DNA from: a virus
DNA: 28,001 nucleotides
IMG/VR virus record: IMGVR_UViG_3300009159_000246
Location: 1-28,001 of that record
Reading direction: 5' to 3' (one strand)
The position numbers and the translations under genes are program-made. The notes under the pieces were generated by a model. That model searched no databases. It had not been told where the DNA came from and was given only the letters and a program-made list of their open reading frames with translations. Position 1 is the stretch's first letter; the number at the start of each line of letters is the position of its first letter. Shown here in pieces: positions 19,801 through 25,302 of this stretch.

Positions 19801-20220
19801 GCCACAACTGGCGTTGGTAATATTGGTAGCTCAACTACTACATTCAATACAGTGTTTGCCAAGGCCACCACAGCACAATACGCTGACTTGGCAGAAAAGT
19901 ACACAGCTGACGCTGAATATGCACCTGGGACAGTTTTGCATTTTGGTGGTTCAGCAGAGGTTACACTTTGCGATATAGACATGTGCTCTAGAGTAGCAGG
20001 TGTTGTCACAACAGATCCAGCTTACTTAATGAACAGCCACTTAGAGTCTGCGCACACCGCGGCAATTGCGTTGCAAGGACGTGTGCCAACCAAGGTAATG
20101 GGCACAACACGCAAAGGTGACATGATGGTGTCTACTGGTAACGGATATGCACGAGCTGAAGCCAATCCCAAGATTGGTACTGTTATCGGCAAAGCTCTAG
20201 AAGACTTTACGGGGATATAG
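16837..20220 (+). CDS. Tail fibre-like protein 7 with autoprocessing/chaperone-like C-terminus
   Basis: 1127 residues. The shaft is made of 42- and 37-residue repeats (VTGNANVGNLGAT.VVATNL, then TGTLTTAAQTNITSVGTLG), partly near-identical at DNA level. Residues ~469-645 hold the YVD, TRILVKNEANATWNGVYTY module. After more repeats, residues ~1005-1127 form a non-repetitive domain (VFAKATTAQYADLAEKYTAD, PGTVLHFGG, VAGVVTTDPAYLMN, GRVPTKVMG, GTVIGKALEDF). Such domains end many aquatic phage fibres and resemble G2-type intramolecular chaperone/autoprotease domains; whether it cleaves is not shown. GAAGGA lies 9 bases before ATG and a late-type GGTAAATA lies at 16807, so this gene may have its own promoter. 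A terminator follows the stop. Confidence 0.88.
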   Translation: MALTLDGTAGITASGNITGNYILGNGSQLSGIITSVSSLSNGSSNVAVATSGGNVTVGVGGTPSVAIFSTAGANVTGTLGVTGNITGGNLSGTSIVGTLTTASQTNITSVGTLGSLSVTGNANVGNLGATTVVATNLTGTLTTAAQPNITSVGTLATVSVTGNANVGNLGTNGNITASYLFGNGSQLSGIDASGIQNGTSNVKVTSSGGNVTTSVGGQANVLIITSTGANIIGTLNNGTGNANLGNLGATNVVATNLTGTLTTAAQTNITSVGTLGSLSVTGNANVGNLGTTSIVATNLTGTLQTATQTNITSLGTLGTLSVTGNANVGNLGATSVVATNLTGTLTTAAQTNITSVGTLGTLSVTGNANVGNLGATNIVGTLTTSSQTNITSVGTLGTLSVTGNANVGNLGATTVVATNLTGTLTTAAQPNITSVGALSSLSVTGNANVGNIGASNAVFSSTGSFGGNINMNSQYINNVTNPVANQDVATKAYVDQYITSGITYHEPVAVATTTTLAVATGGTVSYNNGTAGIGAKLTTTGTFLLIDAANVQTVGTRILVKNEANATWNGVYTYANTTAIVRSLDADEYGSDSTTQLSINDYFFTTGGTVNEGTAFVVNAPAGTIDFGNSNITFSTFSTAQVYDAGTGLTLTGTSFSISNTAVSTGSYGSSTAIPTFTVNQQGQLTAASTVAVQAPASTLTGTTLSSNVITSSLTSVGTLTSLAVTGNITSGNVSGTTGTFTNVAGTLTTAAQTNITSVGTLGTLSVTGNANVGNLGATSVVATNLTGTLQTASQPNITSVGTLGSLSVTGNITGGNISATNHTGTTVNVTGNITGAYLFGNASQLTGISSSKIYNGTSEANIGASGGNANISIGGVANVVVVTSTGANITGTLNATGNATFGNITATNSSATLTTAAQPNITSLGTLTSLSVTGNIAGGNLSGTSIVGTLTTASQTNITSVGTLGSLTVSGAITVNSGAAATAIVNGATTGVGNIGSSTTTFNTVFAKATTAQYADLAEKYTADAEYAPGTVLHFGGSAEVTLCDIDMCSRVAGVVTTDPAYLMNSHLESAHTAAIALQGRVPTKVMGTTRKGDMMVSTGNGYARAEANPKIGTVIGKALEDFTGI
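17040..18200 (+). repeat. Tandem repeat array in fibre gene 7 (126- and 111-base units)
   Basis: Units of 42 residues (for example 17188 to 17314) and 37 residues. Bases 17902-17948 and 18013-18059 are identical (47 bases, 111 apart). Encodes VTGNANVGNLGAT...TGTLTTAAQ.NITSVGTL. Confidence 0.8.
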
Positions 20221-20250
20221 GAACTATTGAAGTTGCAGTGGGACGTATAT

Positions 20251-20281
20251 AAAAAAATAGGTACTGCAAAGTACCTATTTT
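20251..20281. terminator. Bidirectional intrinsic terminator
   Basis: A 12-bp perfect stem, AAAATAGGTACT (20254-20265) with its complement at 20270-20281, closed by a GCAA (GNRA) tetraloop. A7 on the left and TTTT on the right give U-tracts on both strands, so it can stop the fibre transcript and the converging minus-strand Nudix operon. The Nudix TAG stop lies inside the right arm. Confidence 0.85.
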
Positions 20282-20715
20282 GTTGAGTGTAATCGATTTT
20301 TTAGTATTGATAACTTGGCTTGTACAACATCAAAGTTTACAGTGTTCCATAATCCAGGGTGTAGAGGACGCGGTAACGATCCAGACGCAAGCCAAGCATA
20401 CCCCACATGTTCATGGTTTAAGGTTGGTTGAAACTCGGTGGCCACACAAGAAAAAAATGTATGGTAAGAAAACTTACCATCGGGAGATGTAAACATTTCC
20501 AAGGGAACAAGGCTAACATGCTCGGGCATGAATCCTAGTTCTTCCTCGCACTCTCTAACCATGGCATCATGCAGGCTTTCTCCTGCTTCTACTTTGCCAC
20601 CTGGCAGCCCCCAGGTTCCTGGATGTCGTGTGTCTTGGCGCATAAGGTACAGGTACCGGTCAGTATCGGCACAATAAAACCAAACGCCAACAGCATTTAC
20701 AGTACTAAACTCCAT
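20275..20715 (-). CDS. Nudix hydrolase
   Basis: 146 residues. A complete Nudix box spans residues 40-62: G40, E46, R54-E55, E58-E59, G61-F62, preceded by GTWGLPGG. Such enzymes hydrolyse a nucleoside diphosphate linked to another moiety (oxidised dNTPs, ADP-ribose, NAD(H), dinucleoside polyphosphates, mRNA caps); the box needs Mg2+ and the sequence does not reveal the substrate. T4 (NudE) and other T4-like phages carry Nudix enzymes. It is the last gene of a minus-strand operon; its first 19 bases overlap the end of the gp15-like gene, and a strong GGAGG lies 3 bases before the ATG inside that gene. Its TAG stop lies within the stem of the terminator hairpin. Co-expression with late structural genes is odd for a metabolic enzyme. 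Confidence 0.93.
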   Translation of the reverse strand: MEFSTVNAVGVWFYCADTDRYLYLMRQDTRHPGTWGLPGGKVEAGESLHDAMVRECEEELGFMPEHVSLVPLEMFTSPDGKFSYHTFFSCVATEFQPTLNHEHVGYAWLASGSLPRPLHPGLWNTVNFDVVQAKLSILKNRLHSTK

Positions 20716-22082
20716 TCTCCTCCAGGATACAAACCTTCATAACTCTTGACCCATTCCGTGCCAGTCCAGCGATACTGTAATCCAGTAGTGATATTTGTTA
20801 CAAATTGTGCATTATCAAAATGTGCACCTGCTTCAAATGATACTACCCACTCGTTAAATGTGCCATCATATTCAATGATATCATTTGCCTTGGCCTGGCA
20901 TTGTCCCCAAGCAGTTGGCGGCACAGGGTTATCGTAGTTACCTATTGCATTCAACAACAGATATCTTTGTCCCATGTGAGCTGGCGGTAATCCTGAACCT
21001 GGACCAGATAGCAACGGATCAATAACAGCATCAATCGGGGGTAATGTGTTTTGTGGTATAGTATCCTGATCAACTTCAAATAGCAAAAATCTATCATCAG
21101 TTGGATCGTAACTGACAAATCCAATAATTTCGTTATCATCCCAGGGGTTGTCCAATCGCACTTGGCTCACGCCAGGTCTTAGTGTACCATACAAGCCCAC
21201 AATTGAATTCCAAAATTCATTACTGGGCGGATTGTCTTGAGTCTCGGTATTGTCATTTCCGGGTACAATTGTTGCTGATTGTTTTAGTGCTTGCAACTTG
21301 TTACCAATTAGCAATACTTGATAACCATAAGGTGTAAGTTTTTGTCTTGTGCCCAACAACAGATCATTATTCAATATAGCATTGGCCGCATCGCCTTGTG
21401 CATCGTACACTGACATAATGATACGTTCTACCACACCCAGCTTCTTGACCTTGGCTGGACTGGAAATCCATATGGGTAAAGAAAATGTCATGGTCATGAT
21501 GTCGATGGGATTTTCAGTCCCCATGGGAATACTTCTGCTGGTCCAAGTTGTTGACTGTAATTCAACAACGCTCAAACTGGTCCAATCAAGAAAGTTATCA
21601 GTTGACTGTATTTCCAGTGCTGGGTTAAACAATGTGGCAATTTGTTCAAACAATTGAAATTTTTGATTGGTGTTTGAAGTCCAAAAATCACAATTGATAG
21701 TCATCTTGTAAGGCACAGGCATTAACCGTTCGATAGTAAATGCATTGCCTTGTGTGGTTTCATATGAGTCGGTTGCAGGATCGTACGTTCTCTGTCGCAC
21801 TTGTTGTTTGCTTACAAAGTACGGTTCTTGCATCCTTGGACGATCATATTCCATGCCCGTGATGTAAAACGTAATTAACGGAGTTGAAGGTAACGCACTA
21901 GCAGAGTTCTGTTGTAGTATAGTTTGTGCTTGGCGAGTAGCATCACCGTAACGCACAGGAACTCTAATCAAAGTCCCGGCATTGGGGTTGTTACTACCAT
22001 ATTCAATTTGAAAGTTGCTAAAAATTCGAGCAAACTGTAACAGGAATCGTCGTATCTGCTCGTCATAAAAAAATTGTTGCAT
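20697..22082 (-). CDS. 15: Tail sheath stabiliser/completion protein, T4 gp15-like
   Basis: 461 residues. The first ~240 align by eye with T4 gp15, which caps the tail and stabilises the contractile sheath at the neck: FFYDEQIRRF near the N-terminus, FSNFQIEYG, IRVPVRYGD, then a middle region with ERLMPVPYKMTINCDFWTSN and a beta-rich TMTFSLPIWISSP. T4 gp15 is about 270 residues, so the ~200-residue C-terminal part is an addition; it contains EFWNSIVGLYG, MGQRYLLL, NDIIEYDGTFNEW and ends in a Trp-rich QYRWTGTEWVKSYEGLYPGG. I associate this extension with aquatic T4-like phages. The gene starts 3 bases after the gp14-like stop with only a weak AGGA about 10 bases upstream, so coupling is likely. 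Confidence 0.85.
   Translation of the reverse strand: MQQFFYDEQIRRFLLQFARIFSNFQIEYGSNNPNAGTLIRVPVRYGDATRQAQTILQQNSASALPSTPLITFYITGMEYDRPRMQEPYFVSKQQVRQRTYDPATDSYETTQGNAFTIERLMPVPYKMTINCDFWTSNTNQKFQLFEQIATLFNPALEIQSTDNFLDWTSLSVVELQSTTWTSRSIPMGTENPIDIMTMTFSLPIWISSPAKVKKLGVVERIIMSVYDAQGDAANAILNNDLLLGTRQKLTPYGYQVLLIGNKLQALKQSATIVPGNDNTETQDNPPSNEFWNSIVGLYGTLRPGVSQVRLDNPWDDNEIIGFVSYDPTDDRFLLFEVDQDTIPQNTLPPIDAVIDPLLSGPGSGLPPAHMGQRYLLLNAIGNYDNPVPPTAWGQCQAKANDIIEYDGTFNEWVVSFEAGAHFDNAQFVTNITTGLQYRWTGTEWVKSYEGLYPGGEWSLVL
20716..20723 (-). promoter_or_regulatory. Strong Shine-Dalgarno for Nudix gene inside gp15
   Basis: The minus strand reads GGAGGAGA immediately before the Nudix ATG at 20715. It lies within the last codons of the gp15-like gene and supports an independent start despite the 19-base overlap. 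Confidence 0.7.
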
Positions 22083-22085
22083 TAA

Positions 22086-23723
22086 TTATCGTCCTGGTGG
22101 TCTTGGATTTGGTGGCTTGTTGCCATTTTGGTCACCATTGTCAGCTCTAGGCTTTAGCAACTCACTAAGGCTCTGACGACTTGGAATATTGCCCAAGTCT
22201 GTTGTTGACACAGTGTATGTATTGTTAACAAAGCCCGAGCGTAAAGTTTGATTCATCGGACCATTGGTTAGATTTGTTCTAACATTGTCTTCTATCTTGA
22301 CCCAGGTTGCACCATTGAAACGGAACAATCTATTGGGGAAATAATCTAGTCGCAAACAATATGCACCGGATTGCGGATTAGGTGGGAAGCTTACGCCGGG
22401 AGTTACAGGCAACCCATTGGGTGCAATTCCGTCACCGGTCAAGTAGCCCATGGTATAACCATCGGCTCTAGGAGTTACAGCAGCCTCATCTGCTTGAATG
22501 TAACTAGAGTCCACAGTAATAGTAGTAGTCTCAGTAACTGGCTGAACAGTGGATACAGTATAAGAAATTGTATCTGAGTCACCTAACATTTGCATATTCC
22601 AATTGCTACCATCATATCGATACAGTCGACTAGGGAAGAAGTCCAACCGCAATGCATAATCGTTCACTGCTGGGTCAGCTGGAAACGCTATACCAATGGT
22701 GGCATTTACGGGGGTCTGACCAGTACGATTAACTTCGCCAGTGGTGTATTGAACTGGTGTAGTGATAGTAGTTGTTGCAGGAAACTCGTTGGTAGAACCG
22801 TCGGCAGTGACCCCTGCAGGATCAGCTGGTGAACCATCTTCATTGGTGGGGAATATGTAAAATTTTACAGTATCGTAGCCAGATAAAGGAACTTCAAGTT
22901 CGGCTTGTGCCAACAATGCATCATTAATTTCGAGATCTTTAGGTCTAGTACTTGCCACATCAGCCTCTGTTGGTGGATCAATTGGTTCCCAGTAATCGGT
23001 GTCTGTGATTTCTGTTCCTACTGGTGTATCTATTTTGGCTCTAAAATACTTGTCGCCATAATTTACAATACTGCCTGCTGGGTAAAAATTACCTGGATCC
23101 CAAATTTGTTCTGATATAAATGGTTTGTTGATAATTTCTTGGTATTCTTGTGCGTTGACCATGGGGGTGGCCTTGACTCGCCACAAGTGTGGCATCCAAG
23201 TTTGAGAGAAGCCTTCGCTGGCAAAATTAGCGTCTTGTATAACATAGTATCTAGGAAGTGCTCGGGGTATAGCAGGATCCAACGGATTCATATCACGCAA
23301 ATTGGGCACTTCTAAAACATCACCACTCATGAGCTTGCGCCCAAATGTGTCAATCATGTCGTTGTAATGAAAGGTAATGAACAATGTGTCATTGTTTAAA
23401 AACAATCCAAATTGTGTAAGATCAAAATCAATGTCTTGTGATCGATACACACCGCGCATTTGATACACGTCTGGATCATAGGCTCTATCTCGATTTTCCA
23501 ACAGCAACAAGTCTTGTATAAACAACGGATCTTCTGTTGGGTATTGCGGTTGTGTGACATCATAGTTGCCGCTCTCAAGCGAGTCCTCACCAGCAGTTTT
23601 TGGTCCCAGGTATTTGTGTACGTAGAGATCCAGCCCGCCTACGGTGTACATTTCCGAGATGGTTTTATCAAAAAATTTGTAATCATTCGTCCTATTAGGA
23701 CGCCACATACTGAGTCTTGGCAT
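22086..23723 (-). CDS. 14: Neck protein, T4 gp14-like
   Basis: 545 residues. Residues 1-190 (YKFFDKTISE, YVHKYLG, LENRDRAYD, QDIDFDLTQFGLFLNNDT, MSGDVLEVP, HLWRVK) fit the gp14 family, which with gp13 forms the neck that completes the head and joins it to the tail; assignment is by pattern and by the adjacent gp15-like gene. Beyond residue 200 it is larger than T4 gp14 (~256 residues). Residues 208-248 (WDPGNFYPAGSIVNYGDKYF ending DYWEP) resemble a small carbohydrate-binding module of the CBM5/12 type. Two copies of a short module (LRLDFFPSRLYRYDGSNW and LRLDYFPNRLFRFNGATW) lie ~96 residues apart. The C-terminus is Pro/Asn-rich. A TATAAATA late promoter motif ends 7 bases before the ATG, and no Shine-Dalgarno is visible. 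Confidence 0.75.
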   Translation of the reverse strand: MPRLSMWRPNRTNDYKFFDKTISEMYTVGGLDLYVHKYLGPKTAGEDSLESGNYDVTQPQYPTEDPLFIQDLLLLENRDRAYDPDVYQMRGVYRSQDIDFDLTQFGLFLNNDTLFITFHYNDMIDTFGRKLMSGDVLEVPNLRDMNPLDPAIPRALPRYYVIQDANFASEGFSQTWMPHLWRVKATPMVNAQEYQEIINKPFISEQIWDPGNFYPAGSIVNYGDKYFRAKIDTPVGTEITDTDYWEPIDPPTEADVASTRPKDLEINDALLAQAELEVPLSGYDTVKFYIFPTNEDGSPADPAGVTADGSTNEFPATTTITTPVQYTTGEVNRTGQTPVNATIGIAFPADPAVNDYALRLDFFPSRLYRYDGSNWNMQMLGDSDTISYTVSTVQPVTETTTITVDSSYIQADEAAVTPRADGYTMGYLTGDGIAPNGLPVTPGVSFPPNPQSGAYCLRLDYFPNRLFRFNGATWVKIEDNVRTNLTNGPMNQTLRSGFVNNTYTVSTTDLGNIPSRQSLSELLKPRADNGDQNGNKPPNPRPPGR

Positions 23724-23730
23724 AGTGATG

Positions 23731-23738
23731 TATTTATA
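23731..23738 (-). promoter_or_regulatory. 14: Late promoter TATAAATA for gp14-gp15-Nudix operon
   Basis: The minus strand reads TATAAATA, identical to the T4 late consensus, ending 7 bases before the gp14-like ATG at 23723. No Shine-Dalgarno lies between, so initiation 5-7 bases downstream would give a leaderless mRNA. Confidence 0.6.
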
Positions 23739-23748
23739 GAAAATTCGG

Positions 23749-23777
23749 TTGACCAGAAATACGCAAATTGCTATAAT
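23749..23777 (+). promoter_or_regulatory. Sigma70-type early promoter for 85-residue gene
   Basis: TTGACC at 23749-23754, 17-base spacer, TATAAT at 23772-23777, with GC directly before the -10. The ATG is at 23803 with AAAGGAG between. It lies back to back with the minus-strand late promoter. Confidence 0.75.
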
Positions 23778-23802
23778 TATGGCTTAACAACAAAGGAGCC
23801 GT

Positions 23803-24060
23803 ATGCTTACAGATGCACAGTCAAATTTAATCAATAATACTAAAGTTTACACTTTAGATTACGAAGCCGAGGCAATCAAAAGCTACAATGCCGGCGAGGG
23901 AGATAAAATGGACCAGCTCGAGGCCCGGGCAGATGCCATCATCACCGAGCTCACAAGCTACGACATGCGTGACGATTTGGGCGGTATCACAGTGTATTTT
24001 CGAGGTAAAACTTTAGTAGCATTTTACGATTACGAGCAGTTTAGGGGTACTGTGTTCTAA
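23803..24060 (+). CDS. Small acidic protein of unknown function
   Basis: 85 residues, not recognised. Strongly acidic, probably helical from residue 20 to 52, followed by DLGGITVYFRGKTLVAFYDY, which looks like two beta strands. No Cys, no signal peptide and no membrane segment. It is convincing as a gene because AAAGGAG sits 4 bases before the ATG and a sigma70-type promoter (TTGACC-17-TATAAT) lies just upstream, transcribing away from the minus-strand neck gene. That promoter type suggests expression by host polymerase early in infection; a small early protein of a T4-like phage often acts on host functions, but nothing here shows that. A perfect 15-bp inverted repeat follows the stop. Confidence 0.8.
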   Translation: MLTDAQSNLINNTKVYTLDYEAEAIKSYNAGEGDKMDQLEARADAIITELTSYDMRDDLGGITVYFRGKTLVAFYDYEQFRGTVF

Positions 24061-24070
24061 AAACAACACC

Positions 24071-24108
24071 TATAGCAGTGATTGACAGCAAAATCAATCA
24101 CTGCTATA
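24071..24108. repeat. Perfect 15-bp inverted repeat over early promoter
   Basis: TATAGCAGTGATTGA (24071-24085) and its exact reverse complement (24094-24108), separated by 8 bases. The left arm covers the start of the -35 and the right arm most of the -10 of the 379-residue gene's promoter. It also lies 10 bases after the stop of the 85-residue gene. It could be an operator, or an RNA stem ending the upstream transcript, though no T-run follows. Confidence 0.85.
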
Positions 24109-24110
24109 AT
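24082..24110 (+). promoter_or_regulatory. Consensus sigma70-type early promoter for 379-residue gene
   Basis: TTGACA at 24082-24087, 17-base spacer, TATAAT at 24105-24110, with TGC just before the -10 (extended -10). Both hexamers match the bacterial consensus exactly. It lies within a 15-bp inverted repeat. Confidence 0.8.
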
Positions 24111-24139
24111 TATAAAGTATATCAAATATAGGAGCCCAC

Positions 24140-25279
24140 ATGATAGTAGCAACAAAATCTATAAAACTTTTGAACCCCAGAAGTAGTGATACCAACGTCA
24201 TGGGGCCAGAGCCCACTTGGAAAGTCCAACCAACTGAACACCGCATCAGCGCCTTGAGCAAGGCGTTTGGCTGGTACAATTATTTTTACGGCAAGAAAGA
24301 TGCCCGTGACATGATTGTTAACTATTTGGAATTGCATGGACGTAAAAATGATGTACGTCTTTTACGTGGAGTCCCGGATTCAGCAATTCGATTGACCACT
24401 GGTTGGCTGTGCCGCATGAGCATGGTGGGACTAGAACTCACGGACCATGAACAGATCAAGCTAGATAACTTGCTCCGAGAACTTTTGGAAACAAAACAAG
24501 TTGAGGTAGCAGAAGAAGTTGTGGTTGAAGATGCTACACCACGAATCACTATCCAAGATCGGTTGCGTGAAAAAGTAAGCGAGTGTGCTGGCGAGCTCGA
24601 GGGCTTGTTTGATGACTTTATTGCAAGTGGCGCCAAGCTTAATGCAGACTACAAACCCGTGGTACTCATGCGTAGCCTAAACATTGCCCCACAGATGGTC
24701 AATGACATTAAACAAATTTGGATCCGTAAACAAGCCGAGTTTGATGAAGCAGTGGCAGGTAAAGACGCCGACTTGGTGCAAGGATACGGCTATCTTTCCA
24801 AAGTACAATTAAAGAATTGCGTGAAGTTCTGTGAGCTTGTGATTTCAGACTGTGGTGCCTATGTGCAGATTAAAAAGGTTGAGCGTAAGCCACGCAAAGT
24901 CCGGGCAGTGCCACCCGAGAAACGTGCCGCAAAGTTCAAGCACATTGTAGAATTTGCTGAACTCAAGCTTAAAGGATTGCCTGCCGCAAGCTTGGTGGAC
25001 AAGGCAGAAGCTTGGTTATATGATACCAAGAAACGCAAGTTGATTCACCTTGTAGCCGACAGCCATACTCAGGCATTTACTGTAAAGTCCAACTCAATTA
25101 TTGGGTTTAGTACAGTAGAAAGCCAGCAAAAAACTCTACGCAAGCCAGCAGATGTTCTCAAAGCCCTGGGTGCCGCAGGCAAGCCGGCCGCTAGAAAGAT
25201 CTACAAGGACTTGACTACCACAGAAACACCGTTTAACGGGCGTGGCACAGAGAACTTGATCATTCTAAAGAGTTGGTAA
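24140..25279 (+). CDS. Conserved-looking phage protein of unknown function
   Basis: 379 residues, family not recognised. The N-terminal third contains HRISALSKAFGWYNYFYGKK and RLTTGWLCRMSMVGLEL; the middle (residues ~120-230) looks helical and acidic; after residue ~245 it is basic (RKPRKVRAVPPEKRAAKFKH), then SLVDKAEAWLYDTKKRKLIH, which could be a nucleic-acid or protein contact surface, and the end contains GRGTENLIILKSW. No catalytic motif is evident. AGGAG lies 5 bases before the ATG and a perfect-consensus promoter (TTGACA-17-TATAAT) lies 30 bases upstream, so it is probably early. It is followed directly by the gp13-like late gene, whose late promoter motif overlaps its stop codon. Role unknown; binding of nucleic acid is only a guess from the basic stretch. 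Confidence 0.85.
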   Translation: MIVATKSIKLLNPRSSDTNVMGPEPTWKVQPTEHRISALSKAFGWYNYFYGKKDARDMIVNYLELHGRKNDVRLLRGVPDSAIRLTTGWLCRMSMVGLELTDHEQIKLDNLLRELLETKQVEVAEEVVVEDATPRITIQDRLREKVSECAGELEGLFDDFIASGAKLNADYKPVVLMRSLNIAPQMVNDIKQIWIRKQAEFDEAVAGKDADLVQGYGYLSKVQLKNCVKFCELVISDCGAYVQIKKVERKPRKVRAVPPEKRAAKFKHIVEFAELKLKGLPAASLVDKAEAWLYDTKKRKLIHLVADSHTQAFTVKSNSIIGFSTVESQQKTLRKPADVLKALGAAGKPAARKIYKDLTTTETPFNGRGTENLIILKSW

Positions 25280-25282
25280 ATA
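25275..25282 (+). promoter_or_regulatory. Putative late promoter of gp13-like gene, GGTAAATA
   Basis: GGTAAATA overlaps the stop codon of the 379-residue gene and directly abuts the hairpin at 25283-25302. Transcription starting ~5-7 bases downstream would begin inside the hairpin's left arm and still include the AGGAG Shine-Dalgarno. Confidence 0.55.
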
Positions 25283-25302
25283 TTAGGGACAGGAGTCCCT
25301 AA
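25283..25302 (+). promoter_or_regulatory. 13: RNA hairpin enclosing gp13 Shine-Dalgarno
   Basis: TTAGGGAC (25283-25290), loop AGGA (25291-25294), GTCCCTAA (25295-25302): a perfect 8-bp stem. The AGGAG Shine-Dalgarno occupies the loop plus one stem base, and the A of the ATG closes the stem. In a read-through transcript it should hinder ribosome binding; a late transcript starting inside the left arm could not form it. Confidence 0.6.

Noticed and set aside
23063-23245. Short minus-strand and plus-strand frames inside gp14, gp15 and gp13 genes
   Set aside because: They are shadows of well-supported genes and lack ribosome sites.
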